64,000 nucleotides of DNA from Treponema sp. (GTDB lineage Bacteria; Spirochaetota; Spirochaetia; Treponematales; Treponemataceae). Made by a program: the position numbers and the translations under genes. The notes beneath the pieces were generated by a model. The model was not told where the DNA came from. It searched no databases and was given only the letters and a program-made list of their open reading frames with translations. Below are positions 41,808 to 50,793 of this stretch, in pieces; position 1 is the first letter of the stretch, and each line of letters opens with the position of its first letter. The DNA lies in NCBI GenBank assembly GCA_016296575.1, contig JAEDJA010000003.1, forward strand, positions 1-64,000. Reading direction: 5' to 3'.

Positions 41808-42647
41808 CTAACTGTCATCTTTTGCCAAGACAGTACTTATAGCTTTAGCAATTAACTCCTCATTACCAAAAGAAGAGCTGTCCGTATTTTTACTTCTGGA
41901 CCCGCCTGTGGCAAAGTCAGATTCAACATTTATACTTTCATTAAAGCCGGAATTCCCCGACGTTCCGCCAAAATTAATTTCCGATACATCCGGAAGAACA
42001 TCAAGGCCACTCTGTGCCTCAAATCCACCGGACATCTCTGCTGCTCTTGCATCTGCCTGTTTAGGAGTTTGAGACTCTGTACCAGAAACGTTGTACATTG
42101 TTTCCAGGTTTTTAACAGGAACAAAACCGCCATTATCTGCATTTTGTGATGCCGCAGACTGATTTTCTTTTACCATAGCAGCTGCCATTGGATTTTCCGC
42201 CGGGGCTGCCGAGGACATACCAACTCCTGGTAGATCCTGAATACCTTCAGTTACCGGAGTATCCTTTTCTGCCACATTAGAAGCCGGAGCTTGTGAAACT
42301 CCAAGATCTTCTGAAGTAAGCATATGGTGACTTGAACCAACCAGATATGCATTATCATGTCCAGTATCATCAAGTACATCATCATCAACAGTAATATCTA
42401 CCACCTGACCCGAGCTTTTATTTCCCGAAACAGGTGAATCATTGCCGCCTATATCGGAAGAATCATCCGAGCTAAGCATATTATCAAAAACTACTGTAAC
42501 TCCAACACCAAGTGCTGCAAAAACAGCAAGCCACAAAAAGGCCATTCCAAACAGCCGCCCTGCAGTTACACCAGTGCAAAGTCCACATATCAAGGAGAGA
42601 AGAAAACCGAAACCGGCAAAAACAAGAATAAGTTTTACTTTTTTCAT
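41808..42647 (-). CDS. Membrane protein of the flagellar operon, unknown
   Basis: A 279-residue protein. Two hydrophobic helices near the N-terminus (about 6-26 and 30-52) are followed by a long, polar, probably disordered cytoplasmic region rich in Ser, Asp, Gly and Asn, ending with a short helix (SFGNEELIAKAISTVLAKDDS). I do not recognise a family. It lies between flhG and fliA, 64 bases after flhG. In T. pallidum an uncharacterised gene also lies in this part of the operon. The C-terminal helix might be a docking peptide. Confidence 0.65.
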   Translation of the reverse strand: MKKVKLILVFAGFGFLLSLICGLCTGVTAGRLFGMAFLWLAVFAALGVGVTVVFDNMLSSDDSSDIGGNDSPVSGNKSSGQVVDITVDDDVLDDTGHDNAYLVGSSHHMLTSEDLGVSQAPASNVAEKDTPVTEGIQDLPGVGMSSAAPAENPMAAAMVKENQSAASQNADNGGFVPVKNLETMYNVSGTESQTPKQADARAAEMSGGFEAQSGLDVLPDVSEINFGGTSGNSGFNESINVESDFATGGSRSKNTDSSSFGNEELIAKAISTVLAKDDS

Positions 42648-42711
42648 CCCCTAACCTTCTAATACACCCTGAATACTCTATTTTACTATAGTTTTCAACA
42701 AAAATATAGTT

Positions 42712-43605
42712 TTATTTTTTTCTACCTAAAAATTTCTTAAGGAAGGTAGATACACCCTCGTTATTATCAACTTCAATTTTTTCAATTTTGCCAACGATAT
42801 GTTTAAGACAGGTTGCTGGTTTTGAAGTTGGATTTACAATCATAAACGGTTTCTGTCGGATAACGCTGGCAGAAACAATTGGATCATCATAAACAAAGCC
42901 CATGTAATCTACCTTGTAACCCAGGAACTGTGAAACAATATTGATGATTCTTTCTGAAATTCTTTTTCCTTCTTCTGCAGATCGAACTCGGTTTACAATA
43001 AGCTTTAGATCCACTGTTTTTTCCGGAAGTTCAGTAGAAATAATTTTAATCATTCCGTATGCATCGGTAATGGCTGTTGGTTCTGGAGTTGTTACTATAA
43101 GTACTTCATCTGCTGCAGCAACAAATTGAAGAACGTTATTTGCAATACCAGCGCCTGTATCAATAATTATGATATCTGCACTTTCCAAAGACTGGAACTG
43201 CTGTGCAAAATAATCAAGTTCATCCAGCGAAAGGTTTGCGATTTTTGAAAAACCATTTGCACCTGCAATAAATTTAATGCCGTATTCAGTATCAAGAATA
43301 ATTTCCTTCATGGTCTTTTTCTTGTTGATTACATGCATCATGTTGTACTGTGGAACTATGTTCAAAAGTACGTTTACGTTGGCCATTCCAAGGTCACCAT
43401 CAATAAGGATAACCTTTTTTCCAAGCTGTGCGTATGCAATTGCCATGTTTACAGATATATTTGATTTACCTACTCCGCCTTTACCACTGGTGATTGCAAT
43501 AATTCGTGTATTTCCGTTTCTTTTTTTCACTTCATTAGGCTGCATATCATTAAAAGCGCCTGTTTCCCTCATAAGTTCACGAAGTTCTTCTGCCTGTTCT
43601 TCCAT
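42712..43605 (-). CDS. flhG: Flagellar number regulator FlhG (FleN/YlxH)
   Basis: A 297-residue MinD/ParA-type ATPase. The deviant Walker A is TSGKGGVGKSN (about 38-48), with switch regions IDGDLGMANVN and DIIIIDTGAGIA. The N-terminal helix (EEQAEELRELMRE) matches the FlhG activator helix that stimulates FlhF. It limits flagellar number with FlhF; in spirochetes it sets flagella per cell end. Its ATG overlaps the flhF stop (ATGA). T. pallidum carries the same gene order (orf304). Confidence 0.95.
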   Translation of the reverse strand: MEEQAEELRELMRETGAFNDMQPNEVKKRNGNTRIIAITSGKGGVGKSNISVNMAIAYAQLGKKVILIDGDLGMANVNVLLNIVPQYNMMHVINKKKTMKEIILDTEYGIKFIAGANGFSKIANLSLDELDYFAQQFQSLESADIIIIDTGAGIANNVLQFVAAADEVLIVTTPEPTAITDAYGMIKIISTELPEKTVDLKLIVNRVRSAEEGKRISERIINIVSQFLGYKVDYMGFVYDDPIVSASVIRQKPFMIVNPTSKPATCLKHIVGKIEKIEVDNNEGVSTFLKKFLGRKK

Positions 43606-44894
43606 CAGAATTCTCCTTTTCCATTAAACTTTTCTTCGATATGATCACGGTCAATGTTAAATCCTTCAAGTCTCATAATGAAATCAAGTGGATTTACCCG
43701 TTTTATGTCTCTTGCAGCACTTTGACCTGTTGTAATATAAGAAATTGTTTTGTGCTTTTCGCTTAAGGCACTTATTACGTTTCCTAAAACTCCAGCTTCA
43801 TCACATTTTGAAATAATTACCGAACCGTAACCAAATGGTTCATAATTCTGCATAATATTTATCATATCCCGGGCTTTTGTTTTTGCATCCATCATCAGGT
43901 AGATATCTGGATTTAATCCTGGAACTTCAAGAATATTTTTCATACGGGAAAGATGTTTTGAGTCATTTGGTGAATAACCGCTTGTGTCGATGAAAATTCC
44001 ATCACAGTGATCTTTGTATTTTTCGTAAAGATCCCGCAAATCTTCATTTTTTTCAGCCTTTACTACATCTAATTTAAGATATTCTCCCCAGGCTTCAAGC
44101 TGTTCCTTAGCTCCAACTTTCATGGTATCTGTGGTAATCATTTTAATTACATATCTTTTATCGGCTGTCCTATTTACAATGTATTTTTGTGTAAGCAGCT
44201 TAATAAGAGTTGTTGTTTTTCCTACTCCAGTTGGTCCTACAAGAATGTAAACATGTGGTGGGCGATGAACTTTTTCTTCCGCAATATTAACTGACTGTCC
44301 AATCCAGTCTACAACAATACGTTCAACTGTCTGATAATTATCAAGGTGCTCCAGTGAGAATGTACTGCGAATTCTTTCGGTGATACGTTTAATATAAGAC
44401 AAGCTGAAATCATTTTTTTCAAGCAATTCTTCAATGCGATTTATTGTTTCGTGAGTTTCTACCCGAGTTGGTGAAGTAACCTGATTGATCTGCATCTTCA
44501 TTGCATCCATGGCATTTTTCATTTCCTGCATCATGGTAATCTGATTCTGCATTAAAACTGAATTCTGAGACTGAATGATTGCCTGCTGATTACTTGCCAG
44601 ACGTTCTTCTTCACTCTGACGATAAGTTGGGTCAACCCCCTGGGAATTATATGGATTTGAATATGACTGATAAGAAGGTTTTACTGTTTCCTGAGGTTCA
44701 ATCTGTCGTTTTTTTACATAAAATGTAGCCTGTACAAGTTCAGTTTGAAAAAGTCCAAGGAAACCGCCTTTTAAAATAGGATCCCAGGCAATAATTTCAT
44801 AATCATTACCATACAGGTTGTGAAGTTTATTTCTAACTTCATCCCGAGATTTTCCTTCCATTTTTTGAGTCTGCGGTTCATTCTGTATAACCAT
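43605..44894 (-). CDS. flhF: Flagellar SRP-type GTPase FlhF
   Basis: A 429-residue SRP-family GTPase. A variable basic N-terminal B domain (about 1-150) is followed by the N domain helices and the G domain: G1 VGPTGVGKTTTLIKL, G3 IDTSGYSPND (the family's DTAGR variant), and G4 SKCDEAG. It places the new flagellum at the cell pole, and its activity is stimulated by FlhG. The gene starts directly after the flhA stop and overlaps flhG, so the three are coupled. Confidence 0.94.
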   Translation of the reverse strand: MVIQNEPQTQKMEGKSRDEVRNKLHNLYGNDYEIIAWDPILKGGFLGLFQTELVQATFYVKKRQIEPQETVKPSYQSYSNPYNSQGVDPTYRQSEEERLASNQQAIIQSQNSVLMQNQITMMQEMKNAMDAMKMQINQVTSPTRVETHETINRIEELLEKNDFSLSYIKRITERIRSTFSLEHLDNYQTVERIVVDWIGQSVNIAEEKVHRPPHVYILVGPTGVGKTTTLIKLLTQKYIVNRTADKRYVIKMITTDTMKVGAKEQLEAWGEYLKLDVVKAEKNEDLRDLYEKYKDHCDGIFIDTSGYSPNDSKHLSRMKNILEVPGLNPDIYLMMDAKTKARDMINIMQNYEPFGYGSVIISKCDEAGVLGNVISALSEKHKTISYITTGQSAARDIKRVNPLDFIMRLEGFNIDRDHIEEKFNGKGEF

Positions 44895-47039
44895 TTACAT
44901 CACCACCTCTTCAGCCGCTTCTTCAATATTAGCAATTACTTGTATACTAATGTTCTTGCCAGCTCCGTATGCTTCATTTTCAGAAATTACAACCAATCCT
45001 GGAATCAAATTCTGTAATGCTGATCTTACAAGGAGTCGCACTGGTGCAGGACACAGGATTATTGGATAATGACCGGCTGTTTTTGAAAGTGCTGTATTTA
45101 CGCTGGCATACAATGCACGATTGTCCACATTGTCAAAAGCCACTGATGGTCTTGATCCATCGCTTGGAGTGAATTTGTGTGCCATGAATTTTTCGCTCCA
45201 ATCCTGAGAAAGCAGCATAACGTGAAGCTTCTTTTCTTCATCTGCATACTGTTCGCAAATCTGTCTTGCAAGGCCTTCCCGTACTTTGTCAGTAAGGAAC
45301 CATACATCTCGCATCTGTGGATTGGAATAATTTGCCAGAGTTTCCAGGATTCCCATAATATTTCTGATAGAAACTCTTTCTTCCAGAAGATTTTTGAGGA
45401 CCCGCTCAATTTCCACGTAAGTATATTTTGCAGTATCCATTACTTCCTTATAAAGAACAGGGTTTTTCTGCTGGACGCTTTCCATAATCTGAGAAACTTC
45501 TTTGATTCCAAGAATTTCTGCTGCATGTGAATGGATAAGCTCTGTAATATGAGTTGAAATAATTGTTGGAGTATCAACTACAGTATAACCTGCTTCATCT
45601 GCCTCCTGTTTTTTCTCCTCAGGCACCCAGATAGCGTCCAAACCAAATGTGGGGTCTTTGGTTCTTTCACCTTCCATTTTGGTGATTACACCACCTGCAT
45701 CCATACACATATAATATCCAACTCTGGCACTAGCCTTTCCAACAACCATTCCGTTTACTTTAAACTGATAGTCATTAGGATCCAAAGTAAGATTGTCCTG
45801 AATTCTGATTTTTGGCACAACAAGTCCCATATCAAGAGCAGCTTCCCGGCGAATTTTCTTAACTCGTTCTACCATTTCTGCACCTGAATTTGAGTCAACA
45901 AGTGTAAGAAGTGCATATCCAAGCTCCAGTGACAATGGATCCAGATCTGCAATGATCTCATTATCCTGTGTTGTACCTGAATTTCCCTTTTCGCCACCTT
46001 TTCTGGCTTCATCTTCTCGCTGTTTTGCCTGAGCCTTGGCTGTATTTCGTTTTGCAAGCCGGAAACCAGTAAAATAAAAAATAAGACCCATTGGCACCAG
46101 AAGAAACTGTGTGGCGTTTCTAAGTACAATACCGGAAAGGGCAAGAACAATACCAAGAATTTCGTAAATATGTCCGTCTGTGGTAAATTCTTCTGCAAGT
46201 TTTTCGCCAAAATCTTCGTCGCTTTTTGTACCGGTAACCAGCAAACCTGTGGCAAAAGAAATCATGATACTTGGAAGCTGTGAAAGAAGACCGTCACCAA
46301 TAGTAAGATTTGAATAGATTGAAAGTGCATTCTGGAAACTGAGTCCATTCATTACCATTCCAACTACAAAACCACCAATAAGGTTTACAACTGTAATAAA
46401 AATACCGGCCTTTACGTTTCCGCTTACGAATTTTGAAGCACCGTCCATTGTTGAATAGAAGTCAATTTCCCGGTTAAGTGCTTTCTTCAGTTCATCAGCT
46501 TCATCTGCGTCAATGGAACCAGCATTAAGGCGGTTATCAATTTCGAACATTTTCTGGCTCATTGAGTCCAGTGAAAATCGTGCCTGAACTTCAGAAATTC
46601 GGGTTGCACCTTTTGTAACAACCAATACCTGAACTACAATCAAAATGATAAAGATTACAAAACCAATTACCAGATTGTTTCCGCCGGTTACAACATTTGC
46701 AAAGGCCTGAACCATGGAAGACTGGCCCGGTATTCTTCCCCCTACCAGTTTTGGACTTGCAGTAAGAATCAATCGTGTTGATGAAATATTCAATCCCAGT
46801 CCGAACATTGTCTGAAGAAGAATCATTCGTGGAAATGAAGAAAAATTTGATGCCCGCGGAGTATAAACTGTTACCAGAAGGATTGTAATGGCAAGGGAAA
46901 GATTGATGATCATGGCAAGATCAATCAACAGTTTTGGCATTGGCAAAAAAAGACAGAGTATTACTACAACAACAGCAATACCCACATAGCTCTGCTTGAA
47001 AATATTTAAAATGCCTTTTCCCCGGCTTTCGTTTGCCAT
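44895..47039 (-). CDS. flhA: Flagellar export gate protein FlhA
   Basis: A 714-residue FlhA. The N-terminal half has about eight membrane helices and the cytoplasmic FHIPEP loop; the segment FSLDSMSQKMFEIDNRLNAG...DEADELKKALNREIDFYSTMDGASKFVSGN is the family core. The C-terminal half (about 370-714) is the ring-forming cytoplasmic domain that binds export chaperones. It forms the nonameric gate of the flagellar type III export machine. The ATG at 47039 is preferred over one five codons upstream because GGTGGGG sits just before it. Confidence 0.97.
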   Translation of the reverse strand: MANESRGKGILNIFKQSYVGIAVVVVILCLFLPMPKLLIDLAMIINLSLAITILLVTVYTPRASNFSSFPRMILLQTMFGLGLNISSTRLILTASPKLVGGRIPGQSSMVQAFANVVTGGNNLVIGFVIFIILIVVQVLVVTKGATRISEVQARFSLDSMSQKMFEIDNRLNAGSIDADEADELKKALNREIDFYSTMDGASKFVSGNVKAGIFITVVNLIGGFVVGMVMNGLSFQNALSIYSNLTIGDGLLSQLPSIMISFATGLLVTGTKSDEDFGEKLAEEFTTDGHIYEILGIVLALSGIVLRNATQFLLVPMGLIFYFTGFRLAKRNTAKAQAKQREDEARKGGEKGNSGTTQDNEIIADLDPLSLELGYALLTLVDSNSGAEMVERVKKIRREAALDMGLVVPKIRIQDNLTLDPNDYQFKVNGMVVGKASARVGYYMCMDAGGVITKMEGERTKDPTFGLDAIWVPEEKKQEADEAGYTVVDTPTIISTHITELIHSHAAEILGIKEVSQIMESVQQKNPVLYKEVMDTAKYTYVEIERVLKNLLEERVSIRNIMGILETLANYSNPQMRDVWFLTDKVREGLARQICEQYADEEKKLHVMLLSQDWSEKFMAHKFTPSDGSRPSVAFDNVDNRALYASVNTALSKTAGHYPIILCPAPVRLLVRSALQNLIPGLVVISENEAYGAGKNISIQVIANIEEAAEEVVM

Positions 47040-47104
47040 TAAGTCCCCACCCAAGCAAATGAAAAGTATAAATTATGGAATTATTAGACAATAATCCGAA
47101 ACAA

Positions 47105-48166
47105 TTATACTTTACTTTTTAATATTTGTGAATAGATAATTGAAACGGTTTTGTAGTAGCGTTCATCAATCATCTGTCCAACTTCAAAATCATTGTAAAG
47201 TGCACGGGCTAGAGGACGATCTTCTACGATTGGAGTTTTATTTTCATTGGCAAGGCGACGCATTGTTAAGGCGGTCTGATCTTCACCTTTTGCTGTAACA
47301 ACCGGAGCTTCCGAAGCATTCTGTTCATATTTCAAGGCTACGGCAAAGTGTGTAGGGTTGGTGATTACAACGTCGGCTTCTGCAACTGCCTTTGGAATAT
47401 TCTGGGCCAGAAGCTCTTTCTGCATCTGTTTAAGACGAGCTTTTACTTGTGGATCTCCTTCCATCTCCTTGTATTCTTCTTTTTGTTCCTGTTTGGTCAT
47501 TTTCATACTTTCGATAAATTGGTGTTTTTGAACAAAATAATCGGGAATGGAAATTACCAGGAACAATACTGCAATTATGATAACAAGGGTTGCTGCTGTG
47601 GAAGAAATTTTTCCCAACGCAAGATTAATGTTTCCATTATCAATTATATCCACCATCTGCCAGATTCTTGAACGGACCAGAAGAAAAGTGATGAAACCAA
47701 TCAGTGTTACTTTTAGAAGGCTTTTTGAAACATTCCAGAAGCCCTGCATAGAAAAAAGAGTTTTTCTGAAATATTCGCCGAATTTTGGCAGAATTTTGGA
47801 AAATTTTGGTTCAATCGGTTTTAATGAAAAAATTATTCCCTTTGTCTGAATTATATTTCCCATTACACCGGCTACAATTCCTACTAATGAAGTTGGAAGA
47901 ATGATTTTGATGAAAAAATTCAAAAATGCGGAATAAAGATTTGCATCCCTAACATCAGGATTTGCAACGCGGTTAAAATAATATTTGTAGATGGCCATGC
48001 ACTGACCAAAAATCCATTTTCCAGCAATTACAAGAACAATTATTGTAAATAGAAGCACCAGACTTTGGGAAATATCCTGGCTTTTTGCAACCCGGCCTTC
48101 CTTTCTGGCTTTCTCCAGCTTGAACTCCGACGGTTCCTCGGTTCTTCCTTCTTCTTCAGCGGCCAT
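47105..48166 (-). CDS. flhB: Flagellar export switch protein FlhB
   Basis: A 353-residue FlhB. It starts with the typical charged stretch (EEPSEFKLEKARKEGRVAKSQD), then four membrane helices (about 30-215), then the cytoplasmic domain with the self-cleavage site NPTH in VVITNPTHFAVALKY. Cleavage after Asn switches export from rod/hook to filament proteins. Its ATG overlaps the fliR stop (ATGA). Confidence 0.97.
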   Translation of the reverse strand: MAAEEEGRTEEPSEFKLEKARKEGRVAKSQDISQSLVLLFTIIVLVIAGKWIFGQCMAIYKYYFNRVANPDVRDANLYSAFLNFFIKIILPTSLVGIVAGVMGNIIQTKGIIFSLKPIEPKFSKILPKFGEYFRKTLFSMQGFWNVSKSLLKVTLIGFITFLLVRSRIWQMVDIIDNGNINLALGKISSTAATLVIIIAVLFLVISIPDYFVQKHQFIESMKMTKQEQKEEYKEMEGDPQVKARLKQMQKELLAQNIPKAVAEADVVITNPTHFAVALKYEQNASEAPVVTAKGEDQTALTMRRLANENKTPIVEDRPLARALYNDFEVGQMIDERYYKTVSIIYSQILKSKV

Positions 48167-48969
48167 CAGCTACCTCCACCAAAAGAAAGCATGAACTTTG
48201 TAAGCTGTTCAAATCCACCAGAGAATGAACGGACAAAAAAGTCTACCAAAGACGGAAAAACCGTCGCAATAAGGAAAAAGGACAGCAGAATCATGATAGG
48301 GAAGCCTTCCGAAAGAAGGTTCATCTGTGGTGCGGCCTTACTCAAAAGTCCTGTGCAGACTGTTATAATCATAAGGGTACCCATAATCGGGATGGCAATT
48401 ACCAATGCATCGGCAAAAAGTTTAGTAAGCCCCGAAAGCATGAATCTAACAATTTTTTCACGGCCTGAAATAATTGATAACACATTCATTGTTTCAAAGG
48501 ATTTTAAAAGTCCACCAAGAAACAGCTTCTGAAACCATTTTGTCTGCATGAAAACCAGCATTGACACCAGGTTCAGGTACTGCCCCATAAGTGGATTTTC
48601 TACCTGGGCTAGTGCATCGTAAGCAGAAGCGGCAGAAAAGCCCATCTGGAAAGCAAAGAACTGACCTGCCGTACTAAAAGCAGCAAAAATAATCTGGATG
48701 TAAAAACCCATGACTATTCCAATCAATCCTTCTCCCAAAGCAAGAAAAACAAATTCAAGGGAAAAAGCTTCGTTATCGCCAAGCATTGGAGCATACGGTC
48801 CAAAATCTACAGTGGGCATAATAAAAAATGCCATGTATCCTGCCAGGGCTACCTTTGCTGTTCTGGAAACCGATCTCATGGAAAACAAAGGCAACGTTAA
48901 AACCAGAGCAAAGCAGCGTACAAAAACGAGAAGGTATTGAGGAGCTTTGGACAGGATTGAATCAAGCAC
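48166..48969 (-). CDS. fliR: Flagellar export gate protein FliR
   Basis: A 267-residue integral membrane protein with about six helices, including the conserved LPLFSMRSVSRTAKVALAGYMAF segment near the start. FliR joins FliP and FliQ to make the helical export channel in the basal-body membrane. Length and position (after fliQ, before flhB) are as in other spirochetes. It begins 14 bases after the fliQ stop. Confidence 0.95.
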   Translation of the reverse strand: MLDSILSKAPQYLLVFVRCFALVLTLPLFSMRSVSRTAKVALAGYMAFFIMPTVDFGPYAPMLGDNEAFSLEFVFLALGEGLIGIVMGFYIQIIFAAFSTAGQFFAFQMGFSAASAYDALAQVENPLMGQYLNLVSMLVFMQTKWFQKLFLGGLLKSFETMNVLSIISGREKIVRFMLSGLTKLFADALVIAIPIMGTLMIITVCTGLLSKAAPQMNLLSEGFPIMILLSFFLIATVFPSLVDFFVRSFSGGFEQLTKFMLSFGGGS

Positions 48970-48983
48970 GGGCTTTTACTCCC

Positions 48984-49253
48984 CTATTTGGCAAAATCTG
49001 GTATTCTGCGGAAAAGCATGATGGTATATTCGCCTAAATTGGTAAACATAACCCCTGCCATTAAAGCCAGAACAAAAAGAATGGTCAAAAGCTTTGGAAG
49101 GAAAGTAAGGGTCTGCTCCTGAATTGATGTAGTTGCCTGAAAAATAGCTATAACAAGACCTACAATAAGAGCAATTCCTAAAACCGGAGCAATTAGTTCA
49201 ATAATCTGTGTAATGCCACCTCTCATGAGGGACACAATTTCACCAACTGACAT
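48984..49253 (-). CDS. fliQ: Flagellar export gate protein FliQ
   Basis: An 89-residue protein of two membrane helices separated by a short charged loop (FQATTSIQEQTLTFLPK, the family signature). Four copies pack around FliP-FliR in the export channel. The start is backed by GGTGGGAGGACGATAA upstream. It lies 15 bases after fliP. Confidence 0.95.
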   Translation of the reverse strand: MSVGEIVSLMRGGITQIIELIAPVLGIALIVGLVIAIFQATTSIQEQTLTFLPKLLTILFVLALMAGVMFTNLGEYTIMLFRRIPDFAK

Positions 49254-49268
49254 TTATCGTCCTCCCAC

Positions 49269-50078
49269 CTAATGCATTACCGAAACAAAGAGCTGCTGTG
49301 TCAGAAGTCCCCATCCATCTACCATTACAAAAAGAATGAGTTTGAATGGCATGGAAATCTGAACCGGTGGCAGCATCATCATACCCATGGACATAAGAAT
49401 ACTGGCCACAACCATATCTATAATGATAAAAGGAATATACAATAGCACACCAATTTTAAATGCCACTGTAAGCTCGTGAAGAATATATGAAGGAATCAGA
49501 ATGTGGGTAGGTACATCGGCAGGAACACGAGGCTGATCCAGCTTTGCCATACTCATAAATGTGGTGATGTAGCTAGGATCTTTTTCCATCTGAACGAACA
49601 TGAATTCTCGGATTGGTTCTTCTGCCCCACGGTAAGCTTCTTCAATTCCAATTTCACCGTTAGAAAGGGGTTTGAAAGATCTTTCATACATGGTAGAAAA
49701 AGTTGGCCACATGGCATAAAGAGTTAAGAAAAAAGCAATTCCGTTCAAAACTGCTGTAGGAGGAACCTGCTGAAGTGAAAGTGCTCGTTTAATAAAATCC
49801 AGGACAATTGAAAATCGCAGAAAACATGTCATCAAAATGAGAATGCTTGGTGCGATAGTAAGAACTGTAAGTAAAAGCAGCAGTCTTACCGAAAAAGCCA
49901 CTTCCTGTCCTGTCTGCGGCTGAGTGATTTCAACTGAAATATTCGGAACAGTTGGTTGCGTTACATTGCGGCTCATTTCTGTTGTTCCCTGTGCCGATCC
50001 CTGTGGAAAATTTGACTGGGCAACTGCTGAACCTGCGAAAATCAGAAGAATTGAAAGAACTGCAAAAATCTTTTTCAT
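49269..50078 (-). CDS. fliP: Flagellar export gate protein FliP
   Basis: A 269-residue protein. Residues 1-20 are a cleavable signal peptide (KKIFAVLSILLIFAGSAVAQ), as usual for FliP. Four membrane helices follow, with the signatures LMTCFLRFSIVLDFIKRALSLQQVPPTAVLNGIAFFLT-type block and IPFIIIDMVVASILMSMGMMMLPP. Five copies form the core of the export gate. Its ATG overlaps the fliO stop (TAATG). Confidence 0.97.
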   Translation of the reverse strand: MKKIFAVLSILLIFAGSAVAQSNFPQGSAQGTTEMSRNVTQPTVPNISVEITQPQTGQEVAFSVRLLLLLTVLTIAPSILILMTCFLRFSIVLDFIKRALSLQQVPPTAVLNGIAFFLTLYAMWPTFSTMYERSFKPLSNGEIGIEEAYRGAEEPIREFMFVQMEKDPSYITTFMSMAKLDQPRVPADVPTHILIPSYILHELTVAFKIGVLLYIPFIIIDMVVASILMSMGMMMLPPVQISMPFKLILFVMVDGWGLLTQQLFVSVMH

Positions 50079-50719
50079 TATTCCTCCAATCCTTTCTGGG
50101 CTTTTTTAATAAGATCTGCAAGTCCTGTATTTTCTGCAGCCGGTTCTTCGTTCTGAGCGGCATTTGGCATAAAAAGATTAAGAACTTCCGCAAAGGAACG
50201 TGATTTTTTTGTATTTGTCTGCTTGTCGGAGTAAACATTCATTGCATCAATAAGTTCCTTGTCAGTTACTTCTGCTATCAAGTTGATGCCTGCGTCGCTT
50301 ACACCAAGAATATATGCCTTGTCTATAAGAGTTACAATTTCTACTGTTTTTCCAGGTGCAAGAGTAAGATATGAAACCCGTCTTAAAAATTCATCATCAT
50401 TTTTTACAGTATTGTTACGTTTTTTGATGTACCAGAGAACTCCATAAATTGCCGCAATAAAAATGGCAAGAACTAGAATCATCTTTACAAAAATCCATAC
50501 AGTTGATGCTGTTGATGTCCTTGTTGAAGTTGAAGAATCGGTTTCGTCTGTGGAAACTGGATTTGCAAAATAAGATTCAGATTGTTCCCAAGCTGTCTCT
50601 GTTGTTTCTGAAGCATTCTGTGAATTCTGAGAAGATTCCTGAGAAAAAGCCGAGATATTTAAAACTGAAACAAGAAGAATAGCCAGAATGACTTTCTTCC
50701 AAAGAGATTTGCTGTTCAT
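50078..50719 (-). CDS. fliO: Flagellar biosynthesis protein FliO
   Basis: A 213-residue protein with an N-terminal signal peptide (about 1-26, ending SAFSQ), a Ser/Thr-rich periplasmic region, one membrane helix (about 75-95, IFVKMILVLAIFIAAIYGVLWYIKK) and a cytoplasmic FliO domain with RVSYLTLAPGKTVEIVTLIDKAYILGVSD. It helps FliP assemble into rings. The ATG at 50719 is chosen for GGGTGGG upstream over one four codons earlier. Confidence 0.9.
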   Translation of the reverse strand: MNSKSLWKKVILAILLVSVLNISAFSQESSQNSQNASETTETAWEQSESYFANPVSTDETDSSTSTRTSTASTVWIFVKMILVLAIFIAAIYGVLWYIKKRNNTVKNDDEFLRRVSYLTLAPGKTVEIVTLIDKAYILGVSDAGINLIAEVTDKELIDAMNVYSDKQTNTKKSRSFAEVLNLFMPNAAQNEEPAAENTGLADLIKKAQKGLEE

Positions 50720-50793
50720 TTTCCCACCCATTTTTCGCTTTTTAAAAGCAAACTCCAGTCTGAATTTCCCCTTTCAGACCGGAGCCATTTTTA

